DNA of 64,000 bases from Amycolatopsis sp. 195334CR (GCF_017309385.1 NZ_JAFJMJ010000002.1:124001-188000), one strand, 5' to 3'; positions 53,433 to 61,451 are shown, numbered from the stretch's first letter. A program made the numbers and translations. The notes: generated by a model from the sequence alone, not told the origin.

Positions 53433-53726
53433 ATGTACGTAGGTGCGCTCGAGTTCGACCTGTTGCTCGGGGACGTGCACTCGCTCAAGCAGAAGCGCTC
53501 GGTGGTGCGCCCGCTGATCGCGGACGTGCGCAAGCGGTTCGAGGTGTCGGTCGCCGAGGCCGGGCACCTCGACCTGCACCGCCGCGCGCTGGTCGGAGTG
53601 GCGCTGGTGGCCGCCGACAGCGAGCATGTGCGAGACGTTCTCGATGCCTGTGAACGCCTGATAGCCGGTCGCCCGGAGCTGGAACTGCTCTCGGTGCGGC
53701 GACGGCTGATCGGACCGGAAGACTAG
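53433..53726 (+). CDS. DUF503 (YlxP-like) protein
   Basis: A 97-residue protein of the DUF503 family, recognised by MYVGALEFDLLLGDVHSLKQ, then KRSVVRPLIADVRKRFEVSV and the HRRALVGVALVAADSEHVRD strand-helix unit. It occupies the conserved slot between infB and rbfA, and relatives are co-transcribed with ribosome-biogenesis genes. Its precise role is unknown. ATG 53433 has AGGTAGGG upstream. It is separated from rbfA by 15 bp. Confidence 0.92.
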   Translation: MYVGALEFDLLLGDVHSLKQKRSVVRPLIADVRKRFEVSVAEAGHLDLHRRALVGVALVAADSEHVRDVLDACERLIAGRPELELLSVRRRLIGPED

Positions 53727-53741
53727 AAAGGGGTGTGCGTC

Positions 53742-54197
53742 GTGGCCGATCCGGCACGCGCGCGCAAGCTCGCCAAGCGGATTTCCCAGATCGTGGCCTC
53801 CGCCATCGAGCACGACATCAAGGACCCGCGGCTGGCGAACGTGACGATCACGGACACCAAGATCACCGCGGACCTGCACGACGCGACGGTGTACTACACG
53901 GTGCTCGGCGAGACGCTGGACGCCCCGCCGGACATAGCGGGGGCCGCGGCCGCGCTGGAGTCGGCTCGCGGGGCGTTGCGGTCGAAGGTGGGGCAGGGGA
54001 CCGGCGTCCGGTACACCCCGACGCTGACCTTCGTCACCGACAACATTCCCGAGGAGGCGCAGCGGATCGAGGATCTGCTGGCCAAGGCCAGGGAGGCCGA
54101 CGCCGAGGTGGCCCGCCGGGCGACCGGGGCGCAGCCGGCCGGGGAAGCCGACCCGTACCGCCCGCCGCGGGTGGACGACGACGAGCTCTCGCACTGA
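53742..54197 (+). CDS. rbfA: 30S ribosome-binding factor RbfA
   Basis: A 151-residue RbfA, a cold-shock factor binding 16S rRNA helix 1 during late 30S assembly. The KH-like fold is seen in [49 protein letters not shown] and the late [23 protein letters not shown] 53742 is 8 bases after GAAAGGGG; the GTG 9 bases earlier is less well placed. An acidic/proline tail (about 125-151) extends beyond the core. The next gene starts 6 bp downstream. Confidence 0.95.
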   Translation: MADPARARKLAKRISQIVASAIEHDIKDPRLANVTITDTKITADLHDATVYYTVLGETLDAPPDIAGAAAALESARGALRSKVGQGTGVRYTPTLTFVTDNIPEEAQRIEDLLAKAREADAEVARRATGAQPAGEADPYRPPRVDDDELSH

Positions 54198-54203
54198 TCC
54201 TCC

Positions 54204-55070
54204 TTGTCCGGCAAGGGTTTTCCCGGCTTTCCCGGCTTTTCGCGACGGGCGCTGCTGCTGGGCGGCGGCGCCGTCGCGGTCGGCGCGTGTGCGCCGCCGG
54301 AGCCCGCTGAGCCCGCGCCGGTGGCGCCGCCCGTGGTGCCCGCGCCGCCGACGCCGGTGGGGCCGGTGACCGTGGACCGGGTGTTCTCGGCGGCGCGCGG
54401 GACCGAGCTGGACCTGGTGCTGATCACGCCGGAGGGGGTGCCCGCCGCGGAGCTGCCGGTGTGCCTGGCGTTGCACGGACGGGGTTCCAGCGCGAAGACC
54501 TTCGTGGACCTGGGGCTGCCCGCGAAGCTGACCGAGGCGGTGCGGGCGGGGATGCCGCCGTTCACCGTGGCGGCGGTGGACGGGGCGAACTACTGGGTGG
54601 CGGTCGACGAGGCGGATGACCCGCAGCGCATGCTGACCGGGGAGTTGCCCGAATGGCTGACCCGTCGTGGGCTGGGTTTGCGCACCGGCGGTGTGCCGTC
54701 GGCGGTGATGGGCATTTCGATGGGGGCCTTCGGGGCTTTGCGGTATGCGCGGGACCACCGCGACCTGCGGGCGGCCGCGGCGGTGAGTCCGGCTTTGTTC
54801 GTCGGCTGGGGGGACGCGCGGTCGCGGAAGGTGTTCCGGGATCGCGCGCAGTGGGAGTCGCACGAGCCCCTGCTGCACGCGGACGACACGGCTCCGGTGC
54901 CGATCGGCGTCTGGTGCGGTACGCAGGACCCGTTCGCCGGGGCGGCCCGGCGGTACATCCAGGCTGCTCGGCCGGAGGTGTCGAGGTTGGCGCCGGGTGG
55001 GCACACGGAGAAGTACTGGAAGAGCGTCCTCCCCGACGTGCTGCGGTTTGTGGGGGATCGGGTGTCGTGA
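54204..55070 (+). CDS. Exported esterase-like alpha/beta hydrolase (Tat lipoprotein)
   Basis: A 288-residue hydrolase. Twin arginines R14-R15 in GFSRRALLLGGG and the lipobox VGAC (C29) indicate a Tat-exported lipoprotein, followed by a Pro-rich spacer (30-55). The nucleophile is S172 in VMGISMGAFGALR (GxSxG), and the base is the His in APGGHTEKYWKSVLP. It resembles the esterase D/antigen-85-like group. The TTG start at 54204 is unusual, but no better start is in frame. It sits inside the usual rbfA-nrnA interval, so it is an accessory insertion. A perfect hairpin follows the stop. Confidence 0.82.
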   Translation: MSGKGFPGFPGFSRRALLLGGGAVAVGACAPPEPAEPAPVAPPVVPAPPTPVGPVTVDRVFSAARGTELDLVLITPEGVPAAELPVCLALHGRGSSAKTFVDLGLPAKLTEAVRAGMPPFTVAAVDGANYWVAVDEADDPQRMLTGELPEWLTRRGLGLRTGGVPSAVMGISMGAFGALRYARDHRDLRAAAAVSPALFVGWGDARSRKVFRDRAQWESHEPLLHADDTAPVPIGVWCGTQDPFAGAARRYIQAARPEVSRLAPGGHTEKYWKSVLPDVLRFVGDRVS

Positions 55071-55103
55071 GGGGGGCGCCCACCCCGGTTTTTTATTGTG
55101 ACT

Positions 55104-55162
55104 ACGGCGAAGACCCCGAAGTCAAGGCGGGAAAGATGCCTTGACTTCGGGGTCTTCGCCGT
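55104..55162. terminator. Perfect 25-bp inverted repeat, bidirectional terminator
   Basis: Arms 55104-55128 and 55138-55162 are exactly complementary around a nine-base loop. A GGTTTTTTATT run precedes the left arm at 55088-55098. It lies between the convergent esterase and methyltransferase genes. Confidence 0.85.
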
Positions 55163-55243
55163 GTTTGGGCTGTGGACCGGGGTGAGGGAGGGGACTGGGT
55201 GGGGGTGTGGGTTCGGGTGCCCGGGTTGCGGTTTGGTGTCTTA

Positions 55244-56272
55244 CTATTTCGGCTTCCGAGCGACAATTAAGTCTCGGATGATGGATTGGTCGACGCGGTG
55301 TTCGAAGTCCGCGTAGGGGCCGTCGTGGTGGATGGTGAGGCCTGCGCGCGTGAGGATTTCCGCTAGGTCCTCGCGTTTGGTGACGTGGGTGTTCCACGAG
55401 ATGCCCAGTGCACCGCCGGGGCGGAGGACCCGGGTCCACACGGGAACGGCGGCGGCGAGCAAGTCGCTGGGGCTGCGGGAAAGCGTGCTTTCGCGGTGAC
55501 TGCCGTGCTGGACGCCGTAGGGGGCATCGGTGACGATCAGGTCGACGGAGTTCGCGCGCAGCAACTCGTCCGTGGTGAGCGTGTCGCAGTTGTACACGGT
55601 CAGGCGCCGGGTGTCGCCCGCCTTGTAGTCCTCCTTGGTCACGCCGTACTCGATCTCCAGGCGGCGGCCCAGGCGAATCTTGTTGCGCCGCAACGCTCCT
55701 GAATCCGCCGTGTGCTTGAGGCGCTTGTTCCGCAGCCAGGTCTTGATGAACATCTCGTAGGCGTCGAAGTCCTTGCCGTCCACGTCGAAGCCGGTGCCGT
55801 GGAAGCCGTACATCATCGCCTGGTTGAGCGTGGTTCCCCGGCCGCACAACGGGTCCAGCACCTCGAGCGGCTCGGTGAAGCCGCGGCCGGCGGTGAGCAG
55901 GGTGACGTTGAGCAGCAGCTTGGTGAACAGCTCGTTCGTCTTGCCGGGGTACTTCTGGATGGTCAGCAGGTCCGAGTCGAGCCGGTCGGCGCGGTGCACC
56001 ACCAGCGGTCGCAGCAGGTCGCCGGTCACCTCGAACAACGCGTACAGCGCGGACAGGTTCGACAACCGGGCCACGTCGGCCTCGGACAGCGGCTCGGTGG
56101 TGGTGAAGGTGACGTAACCGACCCCGCCGATCTCCGTCTCGGAGATCTCGTCGATCCCGGCGGAGAGTCCGGCCGCGCCGAACACGGCCAGCTCGGCGCG
56201 GAGCAGCTTCGGGGAGGAATCGGTGTACACCCGGTTGGCCGACGGATACACCAGGATCGCGTACTGGGACAT
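55244..56272 (-). CDS. Trm11/UPF0020-like SAM-dependent RNA or DNA methyltransferase
   Basis: A 342-residue methyltransferase. The N-terminal half (1-130) resembles the ferredoxin-like/THUMP-type region of Trm11 proteins. AdoMet motif I is LDPLCGRGTTLNQAM at 139-153. Motif IV is TDAPYGVQ with D249-A-P-Y252, where relatives usually have DPPY; the Asp and Pro-Tyr that position the target amine are kept. In archaea and eukaryotes this family methylates guanine N2 of tRNA position 10; bacterial substrates are unproven. ATG 56272 lies 23 bp from the divergent nrnA start. Confidence 0.82.
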   Translation of the reverse strand: MSQYAILVYPSANRVYTDSSPKLLRAELAVFGAAGLSAGIDEISETEIGGVGYVTFTTTEPLSEADVARLSNLSALYALFEVTGDLLRPLVVHRADRLDSDLLTIQKYPGKTNELFTKLLLNVTLLTAGRGFTEPLEVLDPLCGRGTTLNQAMMYGFHGTGFDVDGKDFDAYEMFIKTWLRNKRLKHTADSGALRRNKIRLGRRLEIEYGVTKEDYKAGDTRRLTVYNCDTLTTDELLRANSVDLIVTDAPYGVQHGSHRESTLSRSPSDLLAAAVPVWTRVLRPGGALGISWNTHVTKREDLAEILTRAGLTIHHDGPYADFEHRVDQSIIRDLIVARKPK

Positions 56273-56295
56273 CCGCGACAGCGTAGCTTGCGGGG

Positions 56296-57297
56296 GTGAC
56301 CACCTCGCAGCTCGACGTCGATCGCGCCGGGGCCCTGCTCCGGGGCTCCGCCGACGTGCTCATCCTGTCCCATGTCCGCCCCGACGCCGACACGCTCGGC
56401 AGCGCGCTGGCCCTCGGCCGGGTGCTGCACCGCCGCGGTGCCACCGTGCGCGTGTCCTACTCCGGCGACTCCGCGCTGCCGGACAGCCTGCGCTCACTCG
56501 ACCCCGGCGGCCTCTTTGTGCCCGAGGACCAGCTGCCCGACCACACCGCCCAGCTGGTCACCGTCGACGTGGCCAGCGCGGCGCGCCTGGGCGGGCTGGC
56601 CGGCCGGGTCGAGGCCACCCGCGCGGCCGGTGGTGAGGTGCTGGTGATCGACCACCACGCCTCCAACCCCGGCTTCGGCACGCTGAACCTGATCGACGCC
56701 GGTGCCGAGGCCACCGTGGTGCTGGTCCTGGCGGTGATCGACGCGCTGGGCGAGGAGCTGGACCCGGTGACCGCGAGCTGCCTGTACGCCGGGCTGATCT
56801 CCGACACCGCGATGTTCCGCCTCGCCCGGCCGGACACCCACCGGATGGCGGTCCGGCTGCTCGAAGCCGGGGTGGACCCGGCCCCGCTGACCAGGGAGGT
56901 GGTCGACGAGCGGCCGTTCGCCTCGCTGGCCATGCTCGGCTCGGTGCTCGGGGACGCGCGGTTCGAGCCGGATGCCGCGCAGGGCCACGGGCTGGTGCAC
57001 ACCGCGGTCACCGCCGATCTCGCCGCGACCGTGCGGCCGGAGGAGGTCGAGGGCGTGATCGACCTGGTCCGCACGGTCCGCGAGGCCGGGGTGGCGGTGG
57101 TGCTGAAGGAGGTGGCCGGTCCGAGTCCGGAGTGGACGGTCTCGCTGCGCTCGGCCGGGCGGCTGGACGTGTCCGCGGTGGCCGTCGCGCTCGGCGGAGG
57201 CGGGCACAAGCTGGCCGCCGGCTGCACGCTGACCGGCAGCGCCGACCAGGTCATGGAGCAGTTGCGCGCCGAGCTGGCCAAGGCGCCGCTGCTGTAG
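56296..57297 (+). CDS. nrnA: DHH/DHHA1 nanoRNase/pAp phosphatase NrnA
   Basis: A 333-residue NrnA, which degrades 2-5-base RNAs and dephosphorylates pAp, and in mycobacteria also hydrolyses c-di-AMP products. The DHH domain shows LILSHVRPDADTLGSALALG (the DAD metal site), LVTVDVAS, and the diagnostic VIDHHASNPGFG. The DHHA1 domain ends in VALGGGGHKLAAGCTL, the substrate-binding GGGH. GTG 56296. It is in the usual rbfA-nrnA-dinF neighbourhood. The last 11 codons are duplicated immediately downstream. Confidence 0.95.
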   Translation: MTTSQLDVDRAGALLRGSADVLILSHVRPDADTLGSALALGRVLHRRGATVRVSYSGDSALPDSLRSLDPGGLFVPEDQLPDHTAQLVTVDVASAARLGGLAGRVEATRAAGGEVLVIDHHASNPGFGTLNLIDAGAEATVVLVLAVIDALGEELDPVTASCLYAGLISDTAMFRLARPDTHRMAVRLLEAGVDPAPLTREVVDERPFASLAMLGSVLGDARFEPDAAQGHGLVHTAVTADLAATVRPEEVEGVIDLVRTVREAGVAVVLKEVAGPSPEWTVSLRSAGRLDVSAVAVALGGGGHKLAAGCTLTGSADQVMEQLRAELAKAPLL

Positions 57298-57327
57298 GGA
57301 GCAGGCAAGCCGGGGCATGCCGGGGGT

Positions 57328-57363
57328 TTGCGTGCCGAGCTGGCGAAGGCGCCGCTGCTTTAG
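57328..57363 (+). pseudogene. Duplicated 3' end of nrnA (11 codons plus stop)
   Basis: These 36 bases repeat 57262-57297 with three differences, all synonymous (CGC/CGT, GCC/GCG, CTG/CTT), encoding LRAELAKAPLL and a stop in both copies. The copy begins 30 bp after the true nrnA stop. It looks like a vestige of a related nrnA 3' end. Confidence 0.75.
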
Positions 57364-57373
57364 AATCGCGCAC

Positions 57374-57392
57374 GGAGGTTCGTGCACATCGA
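57374..57392. repeat. 19-bp direct repeat, copy 1
   Basis: GGAGGTTCGTGCACATCGA, identical to 58813-58831. The two copies bracket the hydrolase gene and share GTGCAC and AGGTTC with the palindrome ahead of the ArsR-like gene. Confidence 0.85.
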
Positions 57393-57404
57393 ATACTCCG
57401 TTTT

Positions 57405-57438
57405 CCTGGGCCGCCGAGTGGCCGCTCGGCGGCCCAGG
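57405..57438. terminator. Hairpin between nrnA and hydrolase genes
   Basis: CCTGGGCCGCCGAG (57405-57418) pairs perfectly with CTCGGCGGCCCAGG (57425-57438) around TGGCCG, six bases past the hydrolase stop. Confidence 0.8.
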
Positions 57439-57444
57439 CCTACC

Positions 57445-58794
57445 TCACGGGAGCAGCAGGCCCCAGTAGAGGCCCCACGGGATCAGCAGCACGGCACCGC
57501 CCAGCAGCAGCCCGAGCCGGATCCGGCTGGCCCCCGACCGCCGCCACGCCGCCGCGGTGAAGCCCGCCGCGACCAGCGCGCCGACCGCCACCAGCTGCGT
57601 CACCAGCCACAGCAGCGGCCTATCCAGCACCACCGGGCCGACCTCCTGCCCGTTGCTCATCGTGAACGTCCCGAGGAACGCCAGGAAACCGGTCACCGCC
57701 AGCAAGCCCGCCGCCGAGGTCCAGCGTGCCGCGGCCAGGCCTTCGCGGCGGCGCCGCGCGGTCAGCGGGTACGCGGCGAAGGCGACCACCAGCGCGAGCA
57801 GGGCGAACCCCTGCACCCACAGCGATTCCCACCAGGCCAGCGGGGTCAGCGGCGCGGCCGGGACCGCCTGCGCCGGCGGGGCGTCCGAAGTGGACGGCGG
57901 GGCGCCCGCGGCCAGGCCGTGCACCCACGAGCCGACCAGTTCGGGATAACCCGGTTCGAGGGCGTCGAGCCGGTCGAAGCCGGTGGTGGTGCGGATCAGC
58001 GAGTGGTGCGCCTCGGGGAACACGCGCATGGTGTAGCTGGGATTGGCCGCCAGCGCGCCGGCGTAGATGGCGGTCGCGTCCCCCGGCGGGCTCTGGTTGT
58101 CCTTGCCGCCCCAGATGCCGAGCACCGGCAGGCGCAGCGCCCGCAGGGACGGCACCGGGTCGTAGTCGGCTTCGGGGAACAGGCCCGCCTCGGCGGCGAT
58201 CCGGGTGCCGTTGACCGCCACCCGGTCGAGCACCGACGGCGCGGTCACGCCCTGGTGCCCCAGCCACCGGCGGTAGCTCCACGACTGGGCGCGGACCGGG
58301 CTGACCCCGTTCCCGCCGACCAGGATCAGGAACGCGGGATCACTGCGGGTCGCGGCCAGCGGCGCGACCCAGGCGCCTTCGCTCAGCCCCCACAGCCCGG
58401 TGCGCGCCGGATCGACCTCCGGGCGGGTGCGCAGGTAGGCCAGTGCCGCCACCGCGTCGTCCGCCAGCGCGGAGAAGTCGCGGCTGACCGTGGAGTACGC
58501 GCTGAGGTCCTTGTCGTAGATCAGCGTGACCACGCCCTGCGCGGCGAAGGCCTCCGCTTCGCGGCGCACCTTCTCCCTGGTCACCCGGCCGGAGCCGTGG
58601 ACCAGCACCACGCCCGGACGGCGGATGCCGTCGGGTGGCGGGCCGACGATCGAGCCGTGCAGGGTCTTGGCGCCGCTCGGGAACGAGAAATCCGCGTTCT
58701 GCGGCTCTTGTTTCGCCTGGGCGGGGATCGAGAAGAGGGAAAGCAGGATTCCGGCTACGGCGAGCAGGATCGCCGTTCTTTTTGTGCGCAGCAT
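57445..58794 (-). CDS. Exported alpha/beta hydrolase with C-terminal membrane helices
   Basis: A 449-residue protein. A signal sequence (TAILLAVAGILLSLFSIPAQ) is followed by a DLH/prolyl-oligopeptidase-like hydrolase domain: VVLVHGSGRVTREK (oxyanion loop), nucleophile S138 in GLWGLSEGAW, Asp in LGIWGGKDN and His in FPEAHHSL. Then come four membrane helices (ALLALVVAFAAYPLTA, AAGLLAVTGFLAFLGTF, LLWLVTQLVAVGALVAAGF, LGLLLGGAVLLIPWGLY). So the active domain is held outside the membrane. ATG 58794. It is flanked by identical 19-bp repeats that may be operator sites for the ArsR-like regulator upstream. Confidence 0.85.
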   Translation of the reverse strand: MLRTKRTAILLAVAGILLSLFSIPAQAKQEPQNADFSFPSGAKTLHGSIVGPPPDGIRRPGVVLVHGSGRVTREKVRREAEAFAAQGVVTLIYDKDLSAYSTVSRDFSALADDAVAALAYLRTRPEVDPARTGLWGLSEGAWVAPLAATRSDPAFLILVGGNGVSPVRAQSWSYRRWLGHQGVTAPSVLDRVAVNGTRIAAEAGLFPEADYDPVPSLRALRLPVLGIWGGKDNQSPPGDATAIYAGALAANPSYTMRVFPEAHHSLIRTTTGFDRLDALEPGYPELVGSWVHGLAAGAPPSTSDAPPAQAVPAAPLTPLAWWESLWVQGFALLALVVAFAAYPLTARRRREGLAAARWTSAAGLLAVTGFLAFLGTFTMSNGQEVGPVVLDRPLLWLVTQLVAVGALVAAGFTAAAWRRSGASRIRLGLLLGGAVLLIPWGLYWGLLLP

Positions 58795-58812
58795 GAGGCC
58801 GCGGTCCTTCCA

Positions 58813-58831
58813 GGAGGTTCGTGCACATCGA
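58813..58831. repeat. 19-bp direct repeat, copy 2 (hydrolase promoter)
   Basis: Identical to 57374-57392. It lies 19 bp upstream of the hydrolase ATG, in the promoter or leader position, which supports a regulatory role. Confidence 0.85.
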
Positions 58832-58886
58832 TGAAGGTGAATCCCGGTGCCGCGGGTGGCCGCCCGAGGGCACCGGCGCGTGGTGG

Positions 58887-59468
58887 CTACTCCACGGGCG
58901 CCTCCGTTTCCGGGATGGGGAAGGCGACGAAGCGCACCGCCAGCGCCCTGGCGTCCGGCGGGATCTCCTCGTCGGAACGCCAGTAGCGGCGGAGGAGGCC
59001 GAGGTAGTCCTCGAAGAAGCGCACGGCCTCGTCCCGGGTGAGGTGGAGGGTGCCGCGGCTGAACGGCAGCACGTCGCCCCAGTCGCCCATCGACTCGCGC
59101 TGGGCCTGGAACGCGGCGAACAGCTCGAGGTCCGCCTGGAACTTCTGGCGGCCGAACTCGTCGAGCTGGGTGCGCAGGTCCGGGCTCTGCTCGCTGCGCG
59201 GCGGGAAGCGCAGGTCGTGCGGCCGAAGCCGCCACCAGCGCTCCCGGCCGCGCGTGGCCTCTTCGGCCGCCTCGACGTACCCGTGCTCGGCCAGCTGCCG
59301 CAGGTGGTAGCTGGTGGCGCCGCTGTTCTCCCCGAGCGCCCTGGCGAGCATGGTGGCGGTGGCCGGGCCGCGGCGGAGTTCGGTCAGGATCCGCAGGCGG
59401 CGCGGATGGGTGAGGGCCTTGAGCTTGGCCGGGTCGTCGACCTGCTCCGGCTCGGGCGGACTGGGCAT
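58887..59468 (-). CDS. ArsR-like (HTH_20) transcriptional regulator
   Basis: A 193-residue regulator. The winged helix is near the N-terminus: DPAKLKALTHPRRLRILTEL, then RALGENSGATSYHLRQLAEH and GYVEAAEEATRGRERWWRLR. The C-terminal 110 residues are helical and mixed-charge, with no recognised ligand domain. ATG 59468. A perfect palindrome, GTGCACAGG-TT-CCTGTGCAC, lies 17 bases upstream, so autoregulation is likely. The hydrolase gene lies 92 bp downstream and its promoter carries a related half-site. Confidence 0.88.
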   Translation of the reverse strand: MPSPPEPEQVDDPAKLKALTHPRRLRILTELRRGPATATMLARALGENSGATSYHLRQLAEHGYVEAAEEATRGRERWWRLRPHDLRFPPRSEQSPDLRTQLDEFGRQKFQADLELFAAFQAQRESMGDWGDVLPFSRGTLHLTRDEAVRFFEDYLGLLRRYWRSDEEIPPDARALAVRFVAFPIPETEAPVE

Positions 59469-59484
59469 GAGTGCAAAGTTAGTT

Positions 59485-59504
59485 GTGCACAGGTTCCTGT
59501 GCAC
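59485..59504. promoter_or_regulatory. Perfect palindrome upstream of ArsR-like gene
   Basis: GTGCACAGG-TT-CCTGTGCAC: nine-base perfect arms, 17 bases before the start codon. GTGCAC and AGGTTC recur in the 19-bp repeats around the hydrolase gene. Confidence 0.75.
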
Positions 59505-59548
59505 CTGCTCCGGCCCGATCTCGGGGACAACTCAGGGATACCCCGGGG

Positions 59549-60241
59549 TCAGGCCGACTGCATCCGCTTGGCCAGCGCGACGGCCCTGGACAGCCTTCTC
59601 CGGTTGACGTCGATCACCTTGCCCTCACCGCCCCCGCCGTGCCGCTGCTGTGGTTCCTTGGCCCGGACCCAGCCGCGGTGCAGTTGGCTCGCCACCTCGA
59701 CCTGGAGCGCCTGGGTGAACGAAGCGGCGTCGATGCCGTCGTAGCCCTGGCGCACCACGCCCTGGTAGATGGCATCGGACACGGCGAGCAGCAACGGTGT
59801 CTCCGTGCTGCGGAAGAGTTCTTTCAGCATCGGGGCGTCGAGCAGCCGGAAGGCGATGTCGAGTGCCTCCCCGAAGCAGCCGTAGCGGTCGATGTGCACC
59901 TCGCCCGCGTGCAGCACGGCCCGCATCCGCAGGCGGTGACCGGGGTCCCCGGCCGCGTGCTGCTCCAGCATCTCCTCGAGCGCGGGCACCACGGTGGACA
60001 GGAACACCGTGCGCGGCACTTCGTCCACCGGCCGGACCAGCACCAGCACGCTGTCGCCCCGGTCGACCCACGGTTCGTGGTGGTCCTCCCCGATGCCCGC
60101 CTGCCGCAGGCTCTGCTCGACCATGTCGTACATGGCGGCCCGCAGGCCCGCCTTCATCATGTTGTTCTGCTTGGTCGACCCCTCGATGTCGACCGCGAAG
60201 ATGACCCGGGTCACCGGCGGGCCCGGGTCCAGCGTGTTCAT
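59549..60241 (-). CDS. Class III nucleotidyl cyclase-like domain protein, possibly inactive
   Basis: A 230-residue protein whose core matches the class III adenylate/guanylate cyclase fold. The first metal Asp is D18 in VIFAVDIEGSTKQN, the second is D63 in DRGDSVLVLV, and the late helix reads GEALDIAFRLLDAP. In active cyclases this helix has Asn at the position of D128; the Arg (R132) is kept. The Asn-to-Asp change makes catalysis doubtful. No sensor domain is attached; the C-terminus is basic (VIDVNRRRLSRAVALAKR). ATG 60241 is 238 bp after the XRE gene, across a terminator hairpin. Confidence 0.72.
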   Translation of the reverse strand: MNTLDPGPPVTRVIFAVDIEGSTKQNNMMKAGLRAAMYDMVEQSLRQAGIGEDHHEPWVDRGDSVLVLVRPVDEVPRTVFLSTVVPALEEMLEQHAAGDPGHRLRMRAVLHAGEVHIDRYGCFGEALDIAFRLLDAPMLKELFRSTETPLLLAVSDAIYQGVVRQGYDGIDAASFTQALQVEVASQLHRGWVRAKEPQQRHGGGGEGKVIDVNRRRLSRAVALAKRMQSA

Positions 60242-60436
60242 GGTGCCCTGCCTGGTGGCGGTGCGTTTTTCCCGGTTTCCAGCATGAAGATCGGTCTCCT
60301 TCCGGACGCCCCCGACGCCCTTCCCCCTTACGACACCGGAATTACTTGTCTGGCCGGGAGCGCGGCGACGGCGGTACCGTGAAGACCGCGGTGCGACTCC
60401 TGCCTGCTGGCCGTGGGTGGTGGTGTGGTTTCCGCC

Positions 60437-60468
60437 GGGGCGGCCCCTGTGCCAGCAGAGGCCGCCCC
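60437..60468 (-). terminator. Hairpin after XRE/DUF5753 gene
   Basis: GGGGCGGCC (60437-60445) and GGCCGCCCC (60460-60468) pair around 14 bases, 12 bases beyond the minus-strand stop at 60480. Confidence 0.6.
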
Positions 60469-60479
60469 CACTACTCATC

Positions 60480-61346
60480 TCATTCGTCCTCTCCCAGTCG
60501 TGCGAGCAGTTCGTCGAGGAAGACCAGGGTGTCCTCCTCGGAGAGCGCCTTGTCCTGCAGTTCGGTGAAGAACTTCGAGTAGCGCGCGGTCTGCTCGGTC
60601 GGCTCCTCGATGAGCTGGTCACCGTCCGGCGTCTCGAGCAGCATCGCGTAGTCGTCCTGCTCCTCGGACAGCTCGAGCACCATGAACGAGCTGACCATCG
60701 CCGAGCTCGGCCCGGCGGTGAACGGCATCACGCGAATGTGCATCTGCTTGTACGCGGACAGTTCGACCAGTTGCCGGACCTGCCCGAGCATCACCTCGGG
60801 GCCGCCGACCTGACGCAGCAACGCCGACTCGTCGATGATGTAGGACAGCTCCGGCCCGCCGGAACGCAGCAGTTCGTCCCGGCGCCGCATCCGGACCTCG
60901 ACCCCGCGTTCCACGTTGGCTTCCGGCGTGCCATAGGCGCGCATGATCGCCGCGGCGTAGTCCGGGGTCTGCAGCGTGCCCGGCACGATCAGGCCCTGGA
61001 ACTGCTGGAGGCGGATGGCCGAGGATTCCAGGCCGATCAGGCTGATGAACCGCTGTGGGTAGACATCGCGGTACTGGTGCCACCAGGCCGGCTTCTTGCC
61101 CGCCTTGACCATGTCGACGAGCTGGTCGACCCGCTCGCGCTCGGTGATGTCGTAGTGCAGCAGCAGGGCCTTCAGGTCGGTCACCGAGATGCCGACGGTG
61201 CCTTTCTCGATCCGGATGAGCTTCGACGGCGACCAGTCGAGGGCCTCCGCGACGTCGCGCTGGGTGTACCCCTTGCTGTCGCGTTCCTGCCGCAGCACAG
61301 CCCGCAGTCTCCGGAGCTGGCCTACGGGGGAATCCGCCCTCGTCAT
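60480..61346 (-). CDS. XRE family regulator with DUF5753 domain
   Basis: A 288-residue protein of the Streptomyces WhiJ/Scr1-like type. The N-terminal XRE HTH (about 8-65) includes LRQERDSKGYTQRDVAEALD and SPSKLIRIEKGTVGISVTDL. The C-terminal DUF5753 domain (about 105-280) has FQGLIVPGTLQTPDYAAAIM and MHIRVMPFTAGPSSAMVSSF. Such proteins pair with small DUF397 proteins, which modulate them; one lies upstream at 61688. ATG 61346. A 22-bp palindrome with a TATATA core lies 28 bp upstream. Confidence 0.93.
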   Translation of the reverse strand: MTRADSPVGQLRRLRAVLRQERDSKGYTQRDVAEALDWSPSKLIRIEKGTVGISVTDLKALLLHYDITERERVDQLVDMVKAGKKPAWWHQYRDVYPQRFISLIGLESSAIRLQQFQGLIVPGTLQTPDYAAAIMRAYGTPEANVERGVEVRMRRRDELLRSGGPELSYIIDESALLRQVGGPEVMLGQVRQLVELSAYKQMHIRVMPFTAGPSSAMVSSFMVLELSEEQDDYAMLLETPDGDQLIEEPTEQTARYSKFFTELQDKALSEEDTLVFLDELLARLGEDE

Positions 61347-61373
61347 GTATCTGTCCTCCTGGTGGTCGGTTGG

Positions 61374-61395
61374 CCACCTGCTATATAGCAGATGG
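61374..61395. promoter_or_regulatory. Probable autoregulatory operator of XRE gene
   Basis: CTGCTATATAGCAG (61378-61391) is a perfect palindrome, extended to CCAC...ATGG with one asymmetric pair. The TATATA core would also serve as a -10 element for the minus strand. Confidence 0.7.
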
Positions 61396-61451
61396 TATCA
61401 GTCACAGTGCTTACCAGCGAAGGGCTGAACGCAGAAAGTTGGGTGCCGTTT

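Noticed and set aside
57382..58986. 534-codon plus-strand frame opposite the hydrolase gene
   Set aside because: Antisense shadow with Arg/Gln/Pro bias and no start context; the minus-strand hydrolase has a complete catalytic triad.
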